Shown: positions 6,442 to 12,803 of the stretch, piece after piece
How the letters are laid out: each line of letters begins with the position of its first letter
How positions within the stretch are numbered: position 1 is the stretch's first letter
Assembly: GCA_012516755.1 (NCBI GenBank)
Contig: JAAYWE010000154.1
Coordinates: 1 to 12,803 of the forward strand
DNA: 12,803 nt
Source of the DNA: Treponema sp.
Lineage (GTDB): Bacteria > Spirochaetota > Spirochaetia > Treponematales > Rectinemataceae
Direction of reading: 5' to 3'
Notes under the pieces: generated by a model
What the model saw: only the letters and a program-made list of their open reading frames with translations
Database searches by the model: none
What the model was told of the DNA's origin: nothing
Position numbers and translations under genes: made by a program

Positions 6442-8859
6442 ATGTGCGGTATTGTTTCACTTGTCTATAGAGATGAAAACCCTTCAATAGGAAAAGAAGC
6501 AGAGGCGCTTCTCAAGCGTCTCGAGTATCGAGGTTACGATTCGACTGGTGCTGCCTTTATAGGTGCTGATAAACGCATCTTGCTGCGAAAAAAAGTTGGT
6601 GCTCCTTCCAGAGTCTGTCCCCTCCTGCAGATAGACTCCTTTAGTGGTCAGCGATTCATTGGACAGGTGCGCTGGGCTACATATGGAAGCGTTACCGATG
6701 TCAATAGTCAGCCTCATCATGTGCATTGCAAAATGGAGCTAGTTGGAGCCCATAATGGCAATATCTCGAATACCGATACGCTCAAAACCTGGCTTTCCGC
6801 CCGCGGCCATGCGGTAATTTCGGACAACGATGGAGAGATAATTGTGCATCTCATTGAAGAGCACTATTCTGCCGCCCAATCGCTGGCCAGCTCTGACCTT
6901 GCCTATCTTCGAAAGGCTTATGCGAATGCCGGTCTTGCAGAAGGCGTGCCCGATGGAGTTCTGCGCATGATCGAGGCAATTCGCAGAGCTCAAGCGCTTG
7001 CCCAAGGTTCCTATGCCGCAGCCATCGCTGATCCTCAGCTGCCGGGAGTATTCGCCATTAAGTCTGGCTCTTCGCTCTATGCCGGCGTTGGCAGTGACTC
7101 TTTTGGCAATTTTATCGTTCTTTCTTCGGATCTAACAAGTGTGCTTTCTAAGACGCGCACGCTTATCCCTCTTTCCGAAGGAGAGGGAATTTGGTTTACC
7201 GATAAGGAATACCTCGTATTCAACCTTCAGGGCAACCCCTTTTTCTCACATCCTCGCCTCAAGAGATCAAAGCTCTCGATCAAAGATACCCAGCTCTCAC
7301 CCGAATACCAGCACTATATGGAGCAGGAAATCTCATCGAGCATGAACAACATCAACCAGATTCTACGTTATTATTTCCGAGATTCCTCTACCGAACCTCT
7401 TTCAGAGCTTTTTGAAGACCATAAGGATGATTGCAAGGAAGCCGCGGAGAAAATTTCTTCGCTCTCTGAACGTTTTGGAAATGAGGCTCTGGTTTCAGGA
7501 ATGAAGGAGATTTTTGAATCTCCAGCCTGGAACGAAATAGAAGCAAGAGTTCAGAATACAGGTGCAGCGCACTTTGTCGGTCAAGATTTTATCTCGGATG
7601 AGACAGAGCTGCTCAAAGAGCTTGCTGCCCTCAATCCGCCTATGCGAGGAAAGCTTCTGCTCATGGACAAGGTAATCGTATGGCGAAAGCGCCGCGCGGT
7701 TCTGCGATATACGGGCGAGCTCAAGAATGCTATCCGCGAAACCACACAGTCAGGAGGCAGAATTTACTTCATCGCATCCGGCACATCGTATCATGCAGCT
7801 CTTATTGCCGCTTATTTCTTCAATTCAACAGCACATATCCCAGTCTATCCCTGCAATCCGGGAATGTTTCGCTCAATGTATTTCAATTGTATGGGGAAAA
7901 ACGATCTCATTATCGGAATATCTCAGTCGGGCGAAACAAAAGATCTAGTCGACATATTTCAAGATGTAAAGAAAACCAACAATTCGGTGCGTCATGTCAG
8001 CATAGTGAATAATGAGAATAGCCGAATACCTCAAGAGCTTTCGGATTTCTATCTGCCGCTCTTGTGTGGACCGGAGATAGCTGTAGCAGCAACGAAATCC
8101 TTTACGAGCCAGATTGCCATCCTCTACCTTTTAGCCGCAAGCTTCTCTATGCCAGAGCATAAAGTTCGAGAGAACCTGATCAAGGCCAGAGACCTGATGA
8201 CCGAGACTATCGAGACCAGGATGGGCGATATCGAGAGTATAGCCGCACACCTCTTTATGGCTTCTTCTATTCATATCCTGGGAACAGGACTCATCGGGCT
8301 AGCAAAAGAAGGCGCTTTAAAGATACGCGAAATAGTCCTAAATCACACGGAAGGCTATGATGCCGCAGAGTTCAAGCATGGCCCCAATACTATCCTTGGC
8401 AGGAACACACTACTTTCTCTAGCAGACCTGGAAAAGCTTGTTGGAGGCGAGCCATTGACTGCCATTACAAATGATCTCTTCGAGAAGCTTTCGCATAACT
8501 ATCCGCTCATATTCATCTGTCCGCCAGAAGAGCGCGATAGGCGTATCACAATAAGCCAGATACACACTCACAAAATCAGAGGAGCGGATATTATTCTCAT
8601 CGCAGAGCCTTCGCAAGAGCTGGCTCTCGCAGTGGAAGGTGTGCCGATGGGCATCGAGAAATATTGGTCTAAGTATCTTCCCCTGCCTCAATCTGGCGAT
8701 CCCTGCATCTTTGTATTCTCGGCTATAATCGCGCTGCAATATCTTGCTTACCGTATGTCGGTGCGCAAAATGCAATGGCTTGATTCGCTGGGAATCCAAA
8801 ATCACGGCGTACATCCCGACGCACCTAAGAATGTCTCCAAGTCGATTACAGTGGACTAA
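6442..8859 (+). CDS. glmS: Glutamine-fructose-6-phosphate aminotransferase, enlarged form
   Basis: GlmS makes GlcN-6-phosphate from fructose-6-phosphate and glutamine, the entry step to UDP-GlcNAc for peptidoglycan. The start is fixed by Cys2, the N-terminal nucleophile (M-C-G-I-V). The glutaminase domain (about 1-260) has R-W-A-T (77-80), H-N-G (104-106) and Asp130. The first SIS domain starts near 438 with S-G-T-S-Y-H (446-451) and S-Q-S-G-E-T (494-499). The second SIS domain has A-E-F-K-H-G-P (642-648), and the tail ends N-V-S-K-S-I-T-V-D with the expected Lys800. At 805 residues it is about 200 longer than E. coli GlmS (about 609). Most of the excess is roughly 100 extra residues between Q-E-I (295-297) and the first SIS domain; smaller excesses lie near 150-185 and 650-690. 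Tyr81 replaces the usual His of R-W-A-T-H-G. There is no Shine-Dalgarno sequence. The catalytic set looks intact, so it is probably active. Confidence 0.93.
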   Translation: MCGIVSLVYRDENPSIGKEAEALLKRLEYRGYDSTGAAFIGADKRILLRKKVGAPSRVCPLLQIDSFSGQRFIGQVRWATYGSVTDVNSQPHHVHCKMELVGAHNGNISNTDTLKTWLSARGHAVISDNDGEIIVHLIEEHYSAAQSLASSDLAYLRKAYANAGLAEGVPDGVLRMIEAIRRAQALAQGSYAAAIADPQLPGVFAIKSGSSLYAGVGSDSFGNFIVLSSDLTSVLSKTRTLIPLSEGEGIWFTDKEYLVFNLQGNPFFSHPRLKRSKLSIKDTQLSPEYQHYMEQEISSSMNNINQILRYYFRDSSTEPLSELFEDHKDDCKEAAEKISSLSERFGNEALVSGMKEIFESPAWNEIEARVQNTGAAHFVGQDFISDETELLKELAALNPPMRGKLLLMDKVIVWRKRRAVLRYTGELKNAIRETTQSGGRIYFIASGTSYHAALIAAYFFNSTAHIPVYPCNPGMFRSMYFNCMGKNDLIIGISQSGETKDLVDIFQDVKKTNNSVRHVSIVNNENSRIPQELSDFYLPLLCGPEIAVAATKSFTSQIAILYLLAASFSMPEHKVRENLIKARDLMTETIETRMGDIESIAAHLFMASSIHILGTGLIGLAKEGALKIREIVLNHTEGYDAAEFKHGPNTILGRNTLLSLADLEKLVGGEPLTAITNDLFEKLSHNYPLIFICPPEERDRRITISQIHTHKIRGADIILIAEPSQELALAVEGVPMGIEKYWSKYLPLPQSGDPCIFVFSAIIALQYLAYRMSVRKMQWLDSLGIQNHGVHPDAPKNVSKSITVD

Positions 8860-9036
8860 TCGAGAGTGGCTATAGGCCGAGACAGTTGGTCGGAAAAATT
8901 TTGCTAGAATTCGATTCCCAATAAGCGCAGAGAGCACAGAGGGCGGCTTTAATAAGCGCAAGCAAGCATTAGGCCTTGATAGACAGTAGCAGGCATTATA
9001 TGCACGGACAGGAGCAGGCTTGTTATGAGGGGATGA

Positions 9037-9882
9037 TCAAAGCTCATTCTTATGTTCCTCTACAAAATGGGCTAGTACTTTCTTGAGAGAAGGGTCATTA
9101 AGGGCGTTATGAAGCTGAGCCTCGAAATATCCAGCTGGTTCACCGGTGTCTAGTCTTTGACCTTGGACTCGCGAAAAAGCGACCTTGCCCTCGCTGATCA
9201 TCTTTTGAAGCGCATATGTATGGTAGTACTCACCTGAACCATGGTGCTTCCAACCCTCCTCGAGCCATTCGAAGAATCTCGGTGTATAGAGGTAACGCCC
9301 AATCGAGACTTCATGGCTTGGCTCTTTGCCTTTTTCAGGTTTTTCTATAAAGCCTCGAACTCCCACTCCATCCGGAGCTGGGTCTATTACACCATAGCGC
9401 GACACATCGCCAGTCTCCAATATCGTGGCAAGAACGCATTTCCCTGTCTCTTCGTACATATCGATGAGCTGGCGAGCTAGGGGCTTTGGCCCCAGCACAA
9501 TATCATCGGGATAGGCTACAATGGAAAACTCCCCATCGAGAAGATTAGCACATTGCATCAGAGCATGGCCTGTGCCCCTCATTTCCATCTGACGGACAAA
9601 CGTTATGTGGGCATCAAAAGGAAGAATCTTTCTCAATTGATCTTGACGAGCTTCTCGTTCAAATAGCGCCTCTAGTTCGATTTCTCGATCGAAATAGTCT
9701 TCGAGAGCTTTCTTGCGTCTGCTCGAGATTATGATTATATCCTGAATCCCGGAATCTACAAATTCCTTGACAATAAAGGCAATACTCGGTGTTATACCAA
9801 TAGGCAGAAGTTCTTTGGGAACGGTTTTGGTTGCGGGTAGAAAACGTGTACCATAGCCTGCTGCAACGATTATTCCTTTCAT
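9037..9882 (-). CDS. galU: UTP-glucose-1-phosphate uridylyltransferase
   Basis: GalU condenses UTP with glucose-1-phosphate to UDP-glucose, a precursor of envelope glycans and glycolipids. The 281-residue product has the nucleotide-binding loop A-A-G-Y-G-T-R-F-L-P (7-16), K-T-V-P-K-E-L-L-P (19-27), R-G-T-G-H-A-L (102-108), the Asp126-Asp127 metal site, E-K-P (180-182), G-R-Y-L-Y-T-P (195-201) and L-D-T-G-E-P-A-G-Y (244-252). Length and motif order fit bacterial GalU. The ATG at 9882 directly begins the first beta strand, and no in-frame ATG, GTG or TTG lies between it and an upstream stop, so the start is well fixed. No ribosome site precedes it. It converges with glmS over a 177-bp gap and diverges from the MFS gene. 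Confidence 0.93.
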   Translation of the reverse strand: MKGIIVAAGYGTRFLPATKTVPKELLPIGITPSIAFIVKEFVDSGIQDIIIISSRRKKALEDYFDREIELEALFEREARQDQLRKILPFDAHITFVRQMEMRGTGHALMQCANLLDGEFSIVAYPDDIVLGPKPLARQLIDMYEETGKCVLATILETGDVSRYGVIDPAPDGVGVRGFIEKPEKGKEPSHEVSIGRYLYTPRFFEWLEEGWKHHGSGEYYHTYALQKMISEGKVAFSRVQGQRLDTGEPAGYFEAQLHNALNDPSLKKVLAHFVEEHKNEL

Positions 9883-9889
9883 GAGAGCT

Positions 9890-9918
9890 ATTGTAAAATA
9901 TGATTGAAATCATGACAA
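9890..9918 (-). promoter_or_regulatory. galU promoter placed for a leaderless transcript
   Basis: On the minus strand TTGTCA (9918-9913) is followed after exactly 17 bp by TACAAT (9895-9890); each box has five of six consensus bases. Only 7 nt separate the -10 from the galU ATG. A 14-bp palindrome (9900-9913, ATGATT-N2-AATCAT) fills most of the spacer and could bind a repressor. Confidence 0.6.
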
Positions 9919-10067
9919 TTCTATCTGAATCGGAATTGTCCTTATTCTTGAATGTAATCCAGATAAAAAATAAACCATTGGGCATCGCTGCTGTGGCATT
10001 TGCAGAAAACTCTTGTTCTACGCTTAAGCCTTTCGAGGCAATTCAGGAGGCTCATAATAGGCTGCCC

Positions 10068-10095
10068 TTGACCTCTTCATCTTAAGCCATGTAAT
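10068..10095 (+). promoter_or_regulatory. Candidate promoter for the MFS transporter gene
   Basis: TTGACC (10068-10073), 16 bp, TGTAAT (10090-10095); each box has five of six consensus bases. The expected start near 10102 would give a leader of about 5 nt before the ATG at 10107. Confidence 0.5.
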
Positions 10096-10106
10096 GTTTG
10101 CTATTT

Positions 10107-11342
10107 ATGAATGCATTAAAGCGCTATTTCGATGTTTATCGAGGGCTCTCGCAATCTCTCTATATTCTCTTCTTTGCTACAATAATAAATTCCATGGGCA
10201 TGTTTGTGTTTCCTTTTCTTACTTTGTATCTGACTGGACGGCTTGCAATGACTCAAGAGAAGGCTGGTTTTTTCATTATGATGCTCAACCTGGTCTATGG
10301 TCCTGCTTCTCTTGTCGGTGGAAAGCTTGCCGATAGCTTTGGGCGAAAAAGATTGATGGTATTTGCACAGGTCTTGTCGGGCTTGTGCTATATTCCATGT
10401 GGTTTCCCATCCGTTGGTAGCAATATTCGCTGGTTTTTGCTTGCAAGTGTTTTCTTTGACGGGTTGACTGATCCAGCCCGCTCAGCAATGATGACTGATC
10501 TCACTTCCCCCGAAAACAGACGCCCGGCTTTTTCTCTGATTTATCTAGGTCACAATCTGGGCTTTGCAGTAGGAATGCTCCTTGCTGGCTTTCTATTTGA
10601 AAACTACACATCCTGGCTTTTCTGGGGAAATGCAATCGCAATATTCGTAGCCATAACACTGGTCGGACTAAAGGTTACGGAGACAAAGCCTACTCGCGGG
10701 CAGATCGAAAAGAGCTTTGGTACAGGCAGGCAGGATGAAGCTCATAGAGGCAATATTATCCAGGCCCTTCTTTCAAGGCCTAATCTAATCATATTCACTA
10801 TGCTGACGGGGCTCTATGGCTTTGTCTATGCACAACATCGATTTATCTTGCCACTTCAGACCAAGGAATTCTTTGGTGCTAGCGGTTCAGTTATCTATGG
10901 CACTTTGATGACACTCAATGCAGCGATGGTAATCGTGCTATCCACGCCAATCATGACAATCACCCAGCATTGGAAGCCCATAAATGCGGTAGCCCTCTCC
11001 GGCTTATTGTATGCTCTTGGATTCGGATTTATTGGCCTTAGACCTTCCATAATGCTTATCTACATAACCACGGCAATCTGGACTTTGGGCGAAATTGTCC
11101 TTGCGACAAACGAGGGTACCTATGTCGCAAATAGTACTCCAATTTCGCACAGGGCAAGATTTCAAGCATTTCTTCCACTTCTAGGCGGAATCGGCTTGAC
11201 CATTAGCCCACCCATCGTTGGTTCTTTTACCGACCATTTTGGACTAAAGATGGCCTGGCCCCTCCTTGGAGCTATAGCGGCTGTTGCGAGTTTGTCTATT
11301 TATTATCTGGGAGTGATGGAAGAAAAAGCCAATAAGAAATAA
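10107..11342 (+). CDS. Major facilitator superfamily transporter, substrate unknown
   Basis: A 411-residue inner-membrane protein with about twelve hydrophobic segments. It carries MFS motif A between the second and third segments (G-G-K-L-A-D-S-F-G-R-K-R, about residues 71-82), a polar central loop near 195-220 and a short basic C-terminus. This is the pattern of a drug:H+ or sugar-efflux type MFS carrier; the substrate cannot be inferred. I chose the ATG at 10107; a TTG three codons earlier (10098) would add M-L-F. Neither has a Shine-Dalgarno sequence, and the promoter-like sequence at 10068-10095 implies a transcript starting almost at the ATG. It is followed by an opposite-strand tRNA-Val, so it is probably a single-gene unit. 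Confidence 0.87.
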   Translation: MNALKRYFDVYRGLSQSLYILFFATIINSMGMFVFPFLTLYLTGRLAMTQEKAGFFIMMLNLVYGPASLVGGKLADSFGRKRLMVFAQVLSGLCYIPCGFPSVGSNIRWFLLASVFFDGLTDPARSAMMTDLTSPENRRPAFSLIYLGHNLGFAVGMLLAGFLFENYTSWLFWGNAIAIFVAITLVGLKVTETKPTRGQIEKSFGTGRQDEAHRGNIIQALLSRPNLIIFTMLTGLYGFVYAQHRFILPLQTKEFFGASGSVIYGTLMTLNAAMVIVLSTPIMTITQHWKPINAVALSGLLYALGFGFIGLRPSIMLIYITTAIWTLGEIVLATNEGTYVANSTPISHRARFQAFLPLLGGIGLTISPPIVGSFTDHFGLKMAWPLLGAIAAVASLSIYYLGVMEEKANKK

Positions 11343-11445
11343 TCGTTCAAACATGAGCCCTTGGTAAGCGCTTGCAATGATTGATTTCTGTATATCATAA
11401 CTTCATAGAATTAACGATTTTCTCTCGTGCAATTCATGCCGATAC

Positions 11446-11455
11446 AAAAAGAGTG
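11446..11455 (-). terminator. Possible terminator element in the tRNA-Val trailer
   Basis: On the minus strand the trailer reads CACTCTTTTT, five nucleotides after the discriminator base. CACTCTT can pair with AAGAGTG in the tRNA leader (11539-11545), and the T-run follows at once. This resembles an intrinsic terminator whose hairpin would enclose the tRNA itself; pairing with the AGAGTG of the D-stem region is an alternative. Function is inferred only. Confidence 0.3.
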
Positions 11456-11460
11456 CTGTA

Positions 11461-11532
11461 TGGGCGATATTGGATTCGAACCAATGACTTCCACCGTGTG
11501 AAGGTGGCACTCTCCCGCTGAGTTAATCGCCC
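11461..11532 (-). tRNA. tRNA-Val (anticodon CAC)
   Basis: The reverse complement folds into a full cloverleaf: acceptor GGGCGAT pairing with ATCGCCC, D-stem ACTC/GAGT, anticodon stem CCACC/GGTGG around loop TTCACAC (anticodon CAC, valine codon GUG), and T-stem ATTGG/CCAAT around TTCGAAT. The discriminator is A. The 3' CCA is not encoded (TAC follows), so it must be added after transcription. The gene is 72 nt, lies alone between two plus-strand genes, and has its own promoter upstream. Confidence 0.96.
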
Positions 11533-11552
11533 AATCAACACTCTTCTGCGGC

Positions 11553-11582
11553 ATCCTAACAAAGCATGCCGCAATATGTCAA
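11553..11582 (-). promoter_or_regulatory. tRNA-Val promoter
   Basis: A perfect TTGACA (11582-11577) on the minus strand is followed after 18 bp by TAGGAT (11558-11553). Transcription should start near 11546, giving a leader of about 14 nt. An 8-bp inverted repeat (TGCGGCAT 11547-11554 with ATGCCGCA 11566-11573) overlaps the -10 and the spacer. Confidence 0.6.
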
Positions 11583-11606
11583 GGATAGTCGAGGAAGCGA
11601 GCTAAA

Positions 11607-12260
11607 GTGAACAAAAACCAGAAAGAATCCTCTTCTGATTCTTCTAAACCTGGGCTCCCTCATATCAATATTCGATTTCAATCTCCAATCGATGAACTGC
11701 GCATAGAACTCACGCGAAAATCTCTCCATCTCCTCATTTTGTTTTGTATACCTCTTCTCGATATTTCGCCCATGCTACCAGTCTTAGCATTGATAGCCGG
11801 AATGCTCCTCTATTCCGTAAGTGAGATTCTAAGACACCGGGGCTTCAATGTACCTATAATCTCGTCGATCACAGAAAGAGCCGCACGCCGCAGGGATAGC
11901 AATCGCTTCGTATGGGGCCCAATAACACTGGCGCTGGGAGCGACTTTCTCTCTGCTCATTTTTGATCCTCTTCAAGCCAAAGTGGCTATACTCGCGCTCG
12001 GCCTTGGCGACAGCTTCTCGAGCCTGGTGGGTAAGTCTTTCGGTCGCATTCCGATGCCGTTTTCCGGAGGAAAGTCGGTAGAAGGATCGATATTGTGTTT
12101 CGCCATAGTCTTGCTTGCCGTTTATCTGCTTACAGGTCGCTTTATACCATCTATGATCATTGCATTGGCAACGACCTTTGCGGAATTTTGGCCTACAAAG
12201 GACTGGGACAATATTCTTATTCCGGTTGCTGCGGGAATAATTGCTTCTCTGGTACTTTGA
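11607..12260 (+). CDS. CTP-dependent polyprenol/diacylglycerol kinase-like membrane protein
   Basis: A 217-residue polytopic membrane protein of the dolichol kinase/DGK1/phytol kinase group (related to the CTP transferase superfamily that includes CdsA). Signatures: R-K-S-L-H (37-41) before the first membrane segments, G-L-G-D-S-F-S-S-L-V-G (132-142), G-R-I-P-M-P (146-151), G-K-S-V-E-G-S (155-161), Glu193 and a terminal W-D-N-I-L-I-P-V (200-207). Known members use CTP to phosphorylate an isoprenoid or lipid alcohol; which lipid is used here cannot be told. The first 20 residues are hydrophilic and Ser-rich. The start is GTG with GAGGAAG about 9 nt upstream; no ATG lies near. Its stop is followed four bases later by a copy of the dispersed repeat, read in a different frame. 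Confidence 0.8.
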   Translation: MNKNQKESSSDSSKPGLPHINIRFQSPIDELRIELTRKSLHLLILFCIPLLDISPMLPVLALIAGMLLYSVSEILRHRGFNVPIISSITERAARRRDSNRFVWGPITLALGATFSLLIFDPLQAKVAILALGLGDSFSSLVGKSFGRIPMPFSGGKSVEGSILCFAIVLLAVYLLTGRFIPSMIIALATTFAEFWPTKDWDNILIPVAAGIIASLVL

Positions 12261-12264
12261 TTAG

Positions 12265-12293
12265 TGCTACGAACCTTGTATAAGAAGTTGAAG
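12265..12293 (+). repeat. Dispersed repeat copy 3, just after the membrane kinase stop
   Basis: This copy matches the other two from TGCTACGAACCTTG onward but lacks two bases (GTGTATAAG becomes GTATAAG). It then shares AAGT-GAAG with copy 2 apart from one substitution. It lies outside the kinase frame: in the frame of the other copies it reads S-A-T-N-L-V and then meets a stop created by the 2-base deletion. It ends 47 bp before the transposase-like gene. Confidence 0.85.
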
Positions 12294-12340
12294 CAAGATG
12301 AAGAGATGAGGGCGATAAAGAGGATGTACGGAGGTAATCC

Positions 12341-12803
12341 ATGCATCCTTTTTCTTTCTGCCCTAATCCCGCCTGTCCTCATCACCAAATAGCTCCCGAG
12401 GGTAGCTGGTATGTCGCGCTCGGCTTTTATTACACCAAGTGTTTTGGCGATGTACCTCGTTATCGCTGCAAAACCTGCGGCCGCACCTTCTCTTCACAGA
12501 CATTCAGTTTAGATTACTTTGCCAAGAAAAGGCTCGACTATCGCCAAATTGAGCGTCTTGTGTCTTCGAGCATGAGCCAGCGCGCACTCTCTCGACACTT
12601 CAAGGTCTCTTTGGGAACTATCAATAACCGCATACAGCGATTAAGCCACCAAAGCCTTGCCATGCACACTCTCTTACGTCCTCGTGCCTTTCACAGAGAA
12701 CCTGTCTGTATCGATGGTTTTGTCAGTTTTGATCGCTCTCAGTACTTTCCCAATAATATTACCATATCCCTTAGTGCACATAGCCAGTATATTCTAAGTC
12801 TCA
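12341..12803 (+). CDS. Transposase-like protein with zinc ribbon and HTH, 3' end beyond window
   Basis: I translated 154 complete codons to the right edge. The N-terminus has a zinc-ribbon pattern: Cys7 and Cys12, then Cys43 and Cys46 in Y-R-C-K-T-C-G-R-T-F-S. A helix-turn-helix-like stretch follows at about 79-101 (S-Q-R-A-L-S-R-H-F-K-V-S-L-G-T-I-N-N-R-I). The sequence then enters C-I-D-G-F-V-S-F-D (123-131), where Asp125 could be the first acidic residue of a DDE-type nuclease core. This layout matches IS1-like and related insertion-sequence transposases in which zinc finger, HTH and DDE domains are fused. The exact IS family, the terminal repeats and whether the gene is intact cannot be seen from here. 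GGAGGT lies 5-6 nt before the ATG, a strong ribosome site. Confidence 0.7.
   Translation, partial: MHPFSFCPNPACPHHQIAPEGSWYVALGFYYTKCFGDVPRYRCKTCGRTFSSQTFSLDYFAKKRLDYRQIERLVSSSMSQRALSRHFKVSLGTINNRIQRLSHQSLAMHTLLRPRAFHREPVCIDGFVSFDRSQYFPNNITISLSAHSQYILSL

Noticed and set aside
8419..8961. 180-codon minus-strand open frame opposite the 3' part of glmS
   Set aside because: It overlaps the conserved C-terminal domain of GlmS completely, and its translation shows no domain pattern; it is an antisense shadow.
8860..9036. Intrinsic terminator after glmS
   Set aside because: Only a 4-bp CCGA/TCGG pairing near 8877-8895 was seen, with no T-run directly after it, so no terminator is called.
9900..10085. 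61-codon plus-strand open frame between galU and the MFS gene
   Set aside because: It starts inside the galU promoter, has no ribosome site and overlaps the -35 region of the MFS promoter. The peptide has no recognisable features.
10098..10106. TTG start for the MFS transporter
   Set aside because: The ATG three codons later gives a typical basic N-terminus (M-N-A-L-K-R) and fits the predicted transcription start near 10102; TTG would lie upstream of it.
12122..12388. 88-codon minus-strand open frame over the end of the membrane kinase
   Set aside because: It is antisense to the conserved kinase end and runs into the transposase ribosome site, with no own signals; a shadow.

Overview
The window looks like a stretch of a bacterial chromosome of moderate G+C content. 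My best guess for the host is a spirochaete (Treponema-like). I base this weakly on the style of the zinc-ribbon transposase at the right edge, an acyl-ACP thioesterase, a secreted TPR protein and a tRNA gene without an encoded CCA. There is no rRNA or other decisive marker, so the taxonomy is an inference.

Layout, left to right. Positions 1-2221 hold a minus-strand pair: a secreted TPR-repeat protein followed 23 bp later by nagA (N-acetylglucosamine-6-phosphate deacetylase), which runs off the left edge. Divergent from them is a deoxynucleoside kinase (2419-3066). Positions 3067-3716 have no intact gene but hold what looks like a decayed minus-strand gene. Two plus-strand genes follow: a metallo-beta-lactamase-fold hydrolase with a likely signal peptide, and the thiol peroxidase tpx. 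These converge on a minus-strand acyl-ACP thioesterase. An unusually long glmS (805 codons) converges on galU. A divergent MFS transporter, a minus-strand tRNA-Val(CAC) and a CTP-dependent lipid/polyprenol kinase-like membrane protein come next. The window ends inside a transposase-like gene.

Functionally, nagA, glmS and galU belong to amino-sugar and nucleotide-sugar supply for the cell envelope. The thioesterase and the membrane kinase act in lipid metabolism. The remaining genes look like independent housekeeping units rather than one pathway. I see no defence system, CRISPR array or phage module.

The most unusual signal is a short repeat present three times (5036-5060, 5332-5356 inverted, 12265-12293). 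In two copies it is read in the same frame and forms the last residues (T-A-T-N-L-V-Y-K plus 1-4 more) of two unrelated proteins, Tpx and the thioesterase. The third copy lies just after the stop codon of the membrane kinase. A second theme is that glmS and galU have good -10 boxes 7-8 nt before conserved start codons and no Shine-Dalgarno sequence, which implies leaderless mRNAs. The MFS gene may have a similarly short leader.
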